From assembly GCA_022559985.1 (NCBI GenBank), contig JAFJTR010000011.1:62001-126000 (forward strand): a DNA stretch of 64,000 bases, given 5' to 3'. This document shows positions 31,749 to 42,383 of this stretch, one piece after another. The first letter of the stretch is position 1. Each line of letters starts with the position of its first letter. Source of the stretch: Parastagonospora avenae f. sp. tritici 18332-5 (lineage: Eukaryota > Ascomycota > Dothideomycetes > Pleosporales > Phaeosphaeriaceae). Both the position numbers and the translations under genes were made by a program. Below the pieces are notes generated by a model. The model was not told the DNA's origin. It worked only from the letters and a program-made list of their open reading frames with translations, and did no database searches.

Positions 31749-34700
31749 TTAAAATTTCGGTAACTCGAGCTTCTCGCGTAGTTTTATGAGAACATCGAGG
31801 TCGACCTGGAGGATCGGAGAGTTTGGCGCAGTTTCGCCGAGTGCTTCGATGGTACGTGCAAACAGCGCATCGAGAGCTCGAGGTGTCAGCGGGGTGTCGG
31901 GGGGCAGATGCTGATAGATACTTGATCTGTAGACAGCTGCAAGAACAAGCATGTTTCCGAATTGGGCGTGCATGGTTCCAAAAATATTGGTTAGGACCAG
32001 GCGTTCTGTACGTGTACTCTTGTAACCTTCATAGCGACTGCCTTTTGGTGCACCGATGCGGTCGAAGGCTATGGTACTTCGAATCGCGGCCTCGATACAG
32101 ATGCATGCAAGCTTGATCATTTCTTTTTGATCTGCACTTAAATCGACAATTGGCGGGGCCCTGTCCATACCTCCATTGACAGCCGGCGAGCTTTGATGAG
32201 TCCAGGTGTGAGGTTGACGCTGATGTGAGGGAGGCCACTCGGTTAAGACTGCGAGGCGCAAGTAGGGGCGTAGCATCATGTAAAGACCTCCGTAATATTT
32301 GGCGCGCAGTCGAGCATGGTTTCGATCGGTCGAAGGGGGGTCGGTGTCGTGCCATTGCAGTTGGCCAAGCAGCATCGATTTCCAGCTGCGAAGCACTTCC
32401 ATGTGATAATTCACATGAAGAGCAACAGCCTTGGGATCGTTCTCGTCAAAGCTCCTGCTTTTGCCTATAGTTGGTCAGCAACGCCCAATGTGAGGGTATT
32501 CAAAACACCTACTTCCGTACAGCTGATTGTGTGCCTCGTTCATGATGACACGTAGATAGATCTGACTGGAATATATCATTAATTCAATATCTTCATTAGG
32601 CCGTGCCTGGGGTTCCGGCACGACCATAGACATGCCATCGATGGGGAAGCTTTCGCACACTCCCGCTGGGTACATTATGAAGCTCTGGTAGGTTGTGACG
32701 CTGCTTGTGGGCAGTGTGCTCATTTCGGCAACGATGTCGCTGTCGTGTGTCAGCTAAAATTGGTGGATCAAAAGGAACAGAAAGACCCACGACTCAAGTT
32801 GTAGGCATGTCCAGTACACGAATAGCACCAGGTCGAGCTTGTAACGTTCCTTAGGCGTCAATACCTTGTTGGCTTCTCCACTAAGGTACCATTCGCGACG
32901 GAGCTTGTTGAGGTCACTGTTGAAGTTATTAGCCCCAAGTCAAGAACCCAAAATGCATGACGACTTACGCTTTAAGCAAGACAATCGTGATCCTGCAGGC
33001 GCTGTTTATCCAGCTCCAGCTCTCCAACACTCTCGCAAACTGGCTGATGTACAAAGCTGCCAATATGAACGCTTGCGCGTGCGCAATAGTTAGTCCGCCG
33101 TGGTGGTTTCCAAGAATGTCCGTGGCGTAAGAGTAATAGGCCATGCCCGGCATTAGGTCGATATTTCTAGGGCGTGGGTCATCGGTGTCGCTGTGAAAGC
33201 TACCATCCCCCCATGCATTCTTAGTGTGAGGATTCTTATCACTCTCAGGGCTCGGTAGTGGTTTTTCTTTCGTCTTGTACGAACACACTTTTCCAAGTGC
33301 CAGGACCAGGAGAACTATTGCGTTGCGCAGCGACCGCTCGATTGTCGCTTTAGGTTGGTGTTGCTCGTTGAAGGCGCTGCTAGATCTTTTTCTCTTCATG
33401 CCAAGGCTGACTTGATGCGAAGCTGGGGACGCGATATTGGGGCCCTTTAAGTCAGGACTGTACTGTTCCTTGAACTCTCTGAACATCTTTTGAAGTTTGC
33501 TGCGATTGAAAAACGGGTGCAAATTGTGCATGTTCCTTTCATAGGACTCCAGTAGTTTGTCCATGGTGGCGACACGGAAATCAGGGCGCCCATCTGGTCC
33601 CAGTCCTCCGGGATGCTCTTCTCCATAAGAGTTGCCATTCATGGTACGGGGGCTAGCTTTGTCTGGAGGGGGGTGGCCCCATAGACCTTCCTTCCCTGTT
33701 GCTGGCGATGACGCATCAGATTCGTTGCTACTTTCTGGACTGCCCGGACCCTGGGCTCCGTCGTTAAGGTCTCGTCCTTCTCCATAGCCCCACGGACGGA
33801 GAAGCCCTCTCTCTTGTTCCAATTGCATTGGATAGTCTGAGACATTTCGTCCAGAATCTTTCAGTTTTACCAAGTAGTCTGACAACTTGTACCAGTCTTG
33901 CATAGCAGACCAATCCTCGAATAATTTATGGGCAGGCGTTGTGTGGTCACTCTGAAGGCCAGCCTTGTCTTGCAATCCGGCGTCCGTGGTACGGCTCATA
34001 TCGGTCCTCACACTGTCAGCTGGCGTTGCTGGTTGTTGAGATCCAAGGAGAAGGGCTTCTTGTTTGATTGGTGTTGAAGCTTGCGCATGTCCCGGGGAGT
34101 AAGACAGCATAGGCGACTCCATCTTCATGCCGTTGATAACTCGAAGTGACTGGTTTCTGCTTTGCGCTGGGGTTGGCATTCTCGACGTGCTCTGATCCCT
34201 TGGCGGAGCATGAACGGTGTTCTCGGGCGAAGCCATGTTCGAGGTGTTCTCGAAGGCTCGGCGGGGTGGAATTCTGCTCTCAACATCCTGTCGCCACGCA
34301 CTAAATTCTCCAATAAAGTTGGTCAAGACGTCGGTCATGCTATTTACACTGTCTTGGAGTTGCATCATGCTTCTATCCTGTCTGATTACTTGTCAGTACT
34401 AGCATTGTCGTTTAGTCAGTCAAATAACGTACTTTGGCGGGGGAACATCTTTGTATTGGCAATCAAAGTTGTTCTCTCTACAAAACTGACAAGGTCGTGC
34501 TTCGTCGCACTTCTGCTTGCGCGCACGACAGTGGTTGCATGCCTGGGTGGCTCGGACCTGTTTTCGCCGTACTTGAGCCTGTTGCGCTGAATACTGGCCG
34601 AGATAAGGGCTTGGAGCACCATAGGGGGCAGGCTGGCCGTATGGCTGGCCAGGCGGGGGTGGCGCATGGTAAGCTACATCGTTTGGATGAGGGGGGCTGA

Positions 34701-35229
34701 TGGTAGGATTGTATCCGCTGGAGACGCTGCCGTTGGAGCGGTGGTCCTGGTTCACCGACCAAGGAGTCGGGTGACTACCATGCTCCATGTTTGGCTGAGG
34801 CTTGACGTCGACGGGTTCCGGTGCTGTAGCAGACTGGGGAGTGGGAGGCGGGCGATAAGTGGAAATGCTGTCTTGGGGGACACCAGCTGTCACGGGAGAA
34901 GGGCCGGAGACGCCATGAGGACGCTGACCGGGCGATGGAATGTTCCTAGGATCCGCAAATGCGCGGATGTCAGACGGCGGGAGCGACGGTGAAGGTTGAT
35001 GTCCAGGATAGGATGGCTGGCCTGGAGACGGATACGGCTGAGATGGTGGTGGCAGACTGTGGGTGGGGTATTGGCGAGACACTGGAGACGGGGCCTGGAC
35101 GGCGACGGGATGTGAGTGAGGTCGAGAATGAGGTGGCAGAGGTGGCGGTGGGAAGGTGTGACCGTTGGGGACAGGATTGACTGAGTCCAAACGGAGCCTC
35201 TTGTGGGCGGGCGCGTCAGGATCAGCCAT
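31749..35229 (-). CDS. Zn2Cys6 binuclear-cluster transcription factor
   Basis: This nuclear regulator has five exons on the minus strand: 35229-34433, 34381-32969, 32916-32791, 32739-32513 and 32464-31749, giving 1092 residues. All four introns are 48-52 bp with GT-AG ends and keep one frame. The zinc cluster is C-x2-C-x6-C-x5-C-x2-C-x6-C at residues 231-257 (begins CNHCRARKQKC). It is preceded by an unusual 230-residue Pro/Ser/His-rich region and followed by a helical segment DRSMMQLQDSVNSMTDVL. The middle-homology region shows NLHPFFNRSKLQKMF, RNAIVLLVLALGKVC, WSWINSACRITIVLL and TCLQLESDIVAEMSTLP. Basic runs such as MKRKRSSS may act as NLS. The target genes cannot be told from the sequence. 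Nearest neighbours are a P450 and empty DNA, so pathway control is open. Confidence 0.88.
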
Positions 35230-38200
35230 GGTTAGATATGGCAGACAAGATCCGCTCAGGCCATGCGGCTATGCACCCAGGACAGAGCAATTGGGCAACG
35301 ACAACGAAAGTTCCCAGGACCAAACGGCAGAAGCCAGTCGGGCGCGGGGGGCAGATGGTGGAAAGGGCGGGCTCGGCGGTCGCAAAGGACAGAGGGGGTC
35401 CAATTCACGAGCACGTCAGCAGATGGTTGGCCGGAGGAGACTTGCGGACGACGGCCCAATCTGCGTCATGGCCTGGCAGGAGATGGAGGGAGTTTGGGGA
35501 GCGTCGCAGGGACGATGCGATGCGCGGAGCCCAGAGTGGGATGCAGCACGGGAACTGGGTCAAGCCGCGCGACGACAAGCCAGCCTTGAGCGAGGGCGTC
35601 TTACCATGGAGCCGGAGACAACTATCCGAAGCAGGAAAGGGCCAGTCGTGGTGAGGCGCGCAAAGTCCAAAGTCTATGCGTCGACGTTTGCTGCTGGTCG
35701 GCGAGAAGTGGCACTACAACCTGGATGCTTGGACGGGCCGTGCGAAGAAGAGCCAGGGCCAGGGGGGGCAACGAGTCTGCGCGAGACACTGGCGTATGGC
35801 GGAGCTAGCTCGCTGCTAAACAACTAACAGCAGATGAGCAGAGCAGCGCAGAGCCGACTAGGTATTCCGGTACGGCTAGCGTCAAGTCGGGCGCAAAGGG
35901 CACGCAGACGCAGGGCAGGGCACGGGAGGTCAGTTGGAAAGACAGAAAGACGTTGGCTTGCCTGGGCCATGGCAGAATTGGGGTTGCCGACAGCGACCAG
36001 GAGGGGGCCAGTCTAGCCGCCACTGCGAATCGCACCAGGGTGTCACAGGCGAGTAAGTGCACTGAGCACGATTCAGACGACGTCTGGTCTCTGCCATCCT
36101 GCCATCCATCTGCACTGCAGCTCGCCTGGAGAGGCTTCGCAAGCCATGGACCCAAGCCCGGGGGGCTGGAGCTAACGTGCCAGCATGCGACTCGTGCGGA
36201 CATGCTCTCGTCGACGCCAGTGACGGACGTCTATCAAACACGACGATGCCCTCACCCGCCGCGTTGCCCTCTCAGACAGCAGCGCCGTTGCGGCCAGCAA
36301 ACGTCGCTCCCGTTGCGTTGCCGGCACCCTCCGTCCTAGCCTGCCAAATCCCCTGCGCATGCCGCGACAGGCCAGTCGACACGGCCAACGCTGCTCGAGT
36401 AACGTGACTTGCATGTTGCAACATGATCATTGCTCCGCTCGTTATTTCGTGACGCATGCGCGCTCCTCCGCATCCGCCTAGGGACTGTACCGAGTGCAGC
36501 ATGTCAGCACCCTGTGCGCGGATAATCTCCGCTCAGACAGCTATTTGATGCAGATTTCGAGGGACATGATCCGAGCACACCGATTCTGACTGCCGCCGTC
36601 TGCCTCCAGAGATCGTTAGCTCTACTCTAGCGCAAATGCGCCGTCTTCGAGAAGTCCTCGTGGAAAGTGATGCGCTGCTGGCGCTGTTGGCTAGCAAGGG
36701 CTGCAGGACTGCATGTACAAGCACCAGCCTGGCTCCGATACCCTACTCTTGGCGGTTGTGACATGACTTCTTGCTCTTGTTACGGGTTAATGGTCCATAC
36801 ATAGGAGTACTGTATATGTTGTGGTGCCATTATTGCGATTCAGGCATTCCGAATGTCCCGTAATTCTAGCATCTGTCATAGCCGAGAGGTTTGCTGCCCA
36901 AGATCAGCACCCCTAGTCGACAATCACTGCCAGAGTCCTGGCCAAATGATTGACAGCTGGACGTCTGGATGCGACTCGCTGCGCTGAGCAAATTGACAGT
37001 ACATCGTCCCGGAGAGGCGCCGCCATGATCTCTAGCTAGAGTGGTAGCCCCACCCCATCTTCAATCCTAGCGCACCTGATCCCGAGGCCGTCTCAATGGT
37101 GTAAGGAACTCAGGAACAAGTCCCTCCTCAGAGGATCCAGAGGAACGCCAGCACCAAGTTCAGGCTGTCCAACGAGTTGTCAGTGCCTTACAATGCACTT
37201 ATGAGGACTCAAACGTGCAGGATAGCCGATCTCGAGTAACCTAAGTTCGTGTCAGAGTGGTCAGCTGCTCGGCATTCACCTAAAAGGCAAGCAGTTCCAT
37301 GTTGCGCTAGGCCATGTTGAGCAAGGAATAACAACGGTATTAAGCCGAGGATCATGAAGGGCCGAGTCTGCCCGGCTGTTTTGATTCTATCGAGTAGGTA
37401 TAGCATAATGACAACTTGCGATAGCTTCAAGCCCTGCCGCTGTCGAGATGCTTAGGTCCGTCTCCGGACGATCGAGAGTTACCTGTAATGTGAAGCGTAT
37501 GTGCCGGTGACGATGCAGACCTTTCAGCCACCATCCCAGGCTACGCCTAGTTCCAAGAGGCGCCAGTGTCGATGGTCACCGCTTCTCTGAACAAGTTTGC
37601 AAGGCAACGATATCGAGGCAAAGCCTAGTGGCGTCTTGCCGTCGAGTCGGTGAGCAGGTTCAATCCGCGACACAGCGTCTAAAAAAGTCGAAGCGATGCG
37701 TCGGATCCGCTCCCTTGCCGATCTGTGCACTTGTATCCAGAGGCAAGTATGCTGCTGTTAGATCCAACATTTCGTCTAGTTTGGCACTCCGAGGTGTTCC
37801 AGGCCTCACCTGAGTTGCATCGTGGCAAAATAGTACGAAGTCGTGGGCGTCTTCCTGAATTGTTCGAGATTGGCATCATCTGCTAAGAGCGCAGCACTGG
37901 GAAATCGTACTCGGTACACAACACGGAGCCCTGGTCGCTACTTACTTTCCGATGATCCTTTGGGTCGTCGTTCATCTAACCAGTAGTAGACGACGTTCTG
38001 TTCTCGTACTGCAAAATTGTGACGAGCGCACGACGGGTTCGAGTTGTGCAGATCCGTTGTGTCGCTACGCCATGTGCCACATGTGTATCACACATCTGAT
38101 GCGCACGTGTTCCTAGTGAAGCGAGAGTATGTATTCAAAATATGTTGCTGTTGTGGGACGTTGCAAGTGGCTATCAAATAAGGGCCAGTCAGTTGCCAAG

Positions 38201-38555
38201 ACTCGGGACTAGCCTCATCCAGATAACCCAGCACACCAGATATCATCTGTAGTCGCTGTACCTATAAGCAAGTCTTCAGGGCGCCTAATTCTTGGGCGCA
38301 AGAGATGCAATGTGCGTGTTTGAGTGCCAAATCTTAAGCGAACCCCTTCAAACATCTATGAGGCAAGGACACGAAAGAACACATGGAGACGTCACAACAA
38401 ACTTTACCGTACTAACGCTCGGAAAGCGTCCATCCGGAAAACACGCACACGACCCTTCCACAACCTCTTCTCCATGTCCTTGAATCGTTACGTTTTCCAT
38501 TGCCGTATACCGTGCCTTCGATTGTTGTCTCGCAACATAAACAAAGCGGTGCGTC
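35230..38555. other. Long empty region between divergent transcription factor and P450
   Basis: These 3.3 kb lie between two divergent start codons. The part next to the regulator (35230-36450) is G+C-rich and free of stops in several frames, giving plus-strand frames up to 220 codons that look compositional rather than coding. From 36450 to 38555 frames are short. I see no transposon, RNA gene or repeat. A long 5' leader for the regulator is plausible. Confidence 0.4.
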
Positions 38556-40563
38556 ATGGCGGTTACCCTGGTCCTTTGTGCTATAGCCACTGTCGTGTTC
38601 TACTTCTCCACCAATACGTATCGTAATCTTCAGCGTAACATTGCGCTTGCAAAGAGCTCTGGTCTGCCTGTCGTAGTCACTCCATGCAACGTCTTCAGCA
38701 CGTTTTGGCTATCTACATTCTTTATTTGGATCGCCATATTGAAGAAAATCCTCCCGGTTTCTTGCCGGGGCTTATGGTTTGAGTATGCTTCTCGCCATAC
38801 GTGCTTCTGATATTAGTCTAATCAACGCCTCTAGTATTTTACATCCAGAATGGGGTCATCGCGTTGGTCACGCACCTTTTGAGAAGCTCGGAAAAGATGT
38901 TTTCCTTGTCGCATCCCCTACAAGGATTTCTTGCTTCGTGGCCGATGCCGAGGCAATGGTCCAGATCACAACAAGGCGGACTGAATTCCCCAAGCCACTG
39001 GACATGTACAAAGCGCTCGATATCTATGGAAAGAATCTGGTTTCAACTGAAGGCCCAGAATGGCGCATGCATCGCAAGCTCGCGGCGCCCAGTTTTGGAG
39101 AAAAGAATAATCAGTTGGTTTTCACAGAATCGATTCATCACGCCAAATCATTGCTCGGCTTATGGACTGGATCGGACGGTCGTGGCAATAAGACGGTAAC
39201 TGACCCATCCCACGGAGCAATGAACCTCGCGCTCTATGTCATCAGCAGTGCAGGCTTTGATGTTCGCGTAGTCTGGCCGCATGAAGAGGGGATGCCGGCA
39301 GCAGACAGGAAATCAGAGGGTAGATCAATGTTTGTGGGCTCTGAGACGCCATCTGGTCACCAGATGAACTACCGTGAAGCAATAAGCGAGCTACTGCATA
39401 ACATCATGTGGACCATTATTATCCCGCCCAAGTATCTGCGTAAGTCACATATACGCGTAGTACGGGTTTGCTGCTAACCAATTCGAATAGTCAAGTCACC
39501 AATCAAATTTCACCGCAAGGTTGGCAAGGCAGTCGTTGAATGGGGCCTTTACATGGACGAGCTGTATGAGCTCAAAAAGAATCAGGTAGCTTCTGGTAAT
39601 GCTGCAGGTGGTATGGATCTCTTCGAAGCACTGATTCGAGGAAGTGGCATTCTCGATGAAAAGACTACAGACCTGCAAAAGAGCGACCTTCTGGGTAATG
39701 CGTTTGTGCTTATGCTTGCTGGTCACGAGACTACCGCCAACACTCTACACTTCTCTCTGATCTACCTGGCCATGAACTGGGGCTCACAGAGGCGGTTACA
39801 GGAGGACATCGAGAATTCCATGCAGGGCAAGCCTTCACAGGACTGGTCGTACGAGGAGGACTTCCCGAAGCTCTTTGGTGGCATGACAGCAGCAGTCATG
39901 AACGAGACTCTTCGCCTGCTACAGCCCATCGTTAACATACCCAAGTCCACCGCGCCGGGACGGCCGCAGCAAATTACTCTTGGGGGAGAGCAGCACACCA
40001 TACCAGGTGGAATACACGTCTGGCTCAGTTGCGCTATTCATCGAAACCCGAAGTATTGGCCGGGGCCCGCCGACTCGCCCAGTACTGAAGGCATACGAGA
40101 CGTCGACTGCTTCAGACCCGAGCGCTGGCTCACAAGCTCGAAAACCGGCGATGATTTCGTGGACATCAACTACGACGAAGAGGAACTCCGTGGTCCGTCC
40201 GGCGAAGACACGTCTTCGCAGCTTTTCAAGCCCGAAAAGGGCGCATATATTCCATTTAGTGATGGTTTCCGATCCTGTATTGGTCGGCGCTTTGCACAGG
40301 TAGAGGTGATGGCGGTTCTGGCTATTTTCTTCGCACAGTACAGTGTCGAATTGGCAGTGGATGATTTTGCCAGTGACGAAGAGGTTGAGAGAATGCCAAA
40401 GGGTGGCAAGCAGAGAAGAGACCTATACCAAAAGGCTTGCGACAGGGCACACTACTATTTGAAGGAAAAGATGGCCAGTATCGTCACTTTACAGCTGAGG
40501 GGTGTCTCAATTCCGATACGGTTGATCAGGAAAGGGGAGGAGAGATTCTTGTTTGACCATTGA
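38556..40563 (+). CDS. Cytochrome P450 monooxygenase
   Basis: The product is a membrane-anchored microsomal P450 of 634 residues, longer than the usual 500-550. Exons are 38556-38782, 38835-39439 and 39491-40563; introns are 52 and 51 bp with GTATGC and GTAAGT donors and CTAAT/CTAAC branch sites. An N-terminal hydrophobic anchor (VTLVLCAIATVVFYFS) and a second hydrophobic stretch near residue 50 are seen. Motifs are the C-helix WRMHRK, the I-helix AGHETT near residue 354, ETLR of the ExxR motif, FRPERW, and the heme loop FSDGFRSCIGRRFA with cysteine near residue 540. The extra length comes partly from an acidic insert between FRPERW and the heme loop and a Lys/Arg-rich segment after it. The CYP family and substrate cannot be named. 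No partner biosynthetic genes lie nearby. Confidence 0.92.
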
Positions 40564-40670
40564 TTGGTCGTGTACGCTACATCATCTTTTAATATGAAAT
40601 TATAATGGCTTCATCCGCAAATGTATGTTGTTGAAAGAGTAGCATAGCTAACAAGCACAGTAGACGTTGG

Positions 40671-40713
40671 AGCTACCCCACGCTACGTCATAAGAAGCTA
40701 CCCCACCGTACGT
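40671..40713. repeat. Short imperfect direct repeat, 2 x 18 bp
   Basis: AGCTACCCCACGCTACGT at 40671-40688 is repeated as AGCTACCCCACCGTACGT at 40696-40713, 16 of 18 matching. It lies between the P450 stop and the CinA-domain ATG, about 140-180 bases upstream of the latter, so it could be a promoter element of that gene. Confidence 0.65.
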
Positions 40714-40854
40714 TGCAGTTCCCGAGGCCCTTCTTCAATGCAAAGCTTTCTAACCTCAATGCTGATCAGTAAGAAGTTGCCCTCTCTACGTATTCCCGCT
40801 CCGCCATCTCGACTCAATCGTATTCATCCGAAGCTATCTGTTCGAGCTTAGATA

Positions 40855-41427
40855 ATGTCGTCATCAACCTTCCCACCAGAGGAGCTCAAGGCCATCGTGC
40901 AAGAAGTAGCTACTCTCTTAAAAGAGAGAAATGAAACGATATCAGTAGCTGAGACTGTAGGATCATCCCTCCTGGAGCCCTTCTAGACCCTAACACATTA
41001 ACAGGCAGCCGGTGGACTGATCTCTGCAACGCTGCTTTCATTTCCAGGCGCATCCAAATACTACAAAGGTGGCCTGACTCTGTACACGCTCGAGTCACGG
41101 ATCGCATTTGCAGGCTGGACTCCCCAGCACATTGAGAATTACAAAGGCCCCACGCCGGAAATAGTCTCTGGGCTTGCAGAGCATACGCGTAAGACACTGG
41201 GAAGCACGTATACCGTGAGCGAAAGCGGCACCGCTGGGCCAACAGGTGGCACGACCAGAAACCGTACGCCAGGATATGTGGCGCTCGCTATTGCGAGGGA
41301 TGGAGGCGAGACTGTGACGAGAGAAGTGGAGACGGGAAGCAGTGATCGAGAAGGGAACATGCAGCGATTCGCAGTCGAGGGCTTGAAGCTCGTAAGAGAT
41401 GTGATCAAGGGCGAGGAAAAGCTCTGA
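40855..41427 (+). CDS. CinA C-terminal-domain protein (NMN amidohydrolase-like)
   Basis: This 174-residue protein matches the C-terminal domain of CinA (PncC), which in bacteria deamidates nicotinamide mononucleotide in pyridine-nucleotide recycling. Exons are 40855-40956 and 41005-41427. The intron 40957-41004 (GTAGGA, CCTAAC and ATTAACAG) joins ISVAET to AAGGLISATLLSFPGASKYYKGG, restoring the family's SVAESCTGGLLSxxLTxxPGSSxxFxGG pattern. Further features are YTLESRIAFAG, TVSESGTAGPTGGT, which corresponds to the GIAGPxGG loop, and PGYVALAIA. The catalytic-loop serine-cysteine (ESCTGG) is changed to ETAAGG here, so activity is uncertain. The N-terminal MoCF-like domain of bacterial CinA is absent, as in other fungal versions. 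It lies 291 bases downstream of the P450 on the same strand. Confidence 0.85.
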
Positions 41428-42383
41428 GAACATGACGTATCTCATGTCGAGTTACGTTAAGCGAATCCTTCGGTGGAGGATCGAATTCTCAAACGTCCTA
41501 GGATCCTCGAATATCCCTTCTCGAATGATACATGATCGCTTCACTTTTCCATCCAGTGTTGTTGAATTGATATAGCAAGCCATCAAACGCGTGTAGGATC
41601 GCGGAAGCTGGTACCCGCTGCACCGTTACGGCGCAGTCGTATATGCGCGAAGCGAGAACGACCACATCGGGGTGCGACTGTTTTATGCGATTACCGTAAG
41701 CGGCCCGCTGCATCGATATGGGGCCGTGATAAGCGGCGGCTGCTTGCATGCAGTGTACGGACAATTCTGCGTGTGTATTGATTGGTAGGACCGTTGGTGT
41801 GCGTATATTTTAGTGAAGTGTGCTCGCCGAGCTGAATACGGGGTTTACGCCTCTGGGATCGAGCTTACGACCGATGATTCAATAATGTGGAAGTCTGGGC
41901 CGTGATTCGCTTGAGAATTGGCATAACCATGTGTGATTCTGATTGCAGTTTCGACGAGTAGAGTGAGGTAGGACTGTTCTCGGTGTTGACATGGACACAG
42001 GTTCATTGACGGAAGTTGAAAAAGTAAATCCCGAGCGGACCAATCATTTCGCATTCGCTCTCGGAGAAGTCTGTCAGAATTTTAGGTCGTAGCAAGATGT
42101 TATTTAACCCAAAGACAATCAATTCGAATTAAGGCTATACTTTTGATTGGCAATGTAAACCCACTGGGTTTTGTGTGAGCTCCTTTTGTGAGATACCTTC
42201 GCCCATGACAGCTCTCAAGAGGGATAGGAGCCTTCAATGACACTAAGCACTGCTATTCCACCGTTGAATCTGCTTGCCACGGATGTGTTGTCACAGTCAT
42301 GAGCGTAGCACTGTTTGAAAATCATTAAATCAGTACTTCAGAGCTGTACCTCTTGCTCATTCGTTCATACTAGTGTATCTACA
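41428..42383. other. Intergenic region after the CinA-domain gene
   Basis: This 956-base region lies between the convergent ends of the CinA-domain gene and the membrane-protein gene. Frames are under 110 codons and unrecognisable. I see nothing in it. Confidence 0.4.

Noticed and set aside
35165..35827. 220-codon plus-strand frame overlapping the transcription-factor start
   Set aside because: It lacks family features and reflects local G+C richness opposite a Pro-rich coding region and leader.
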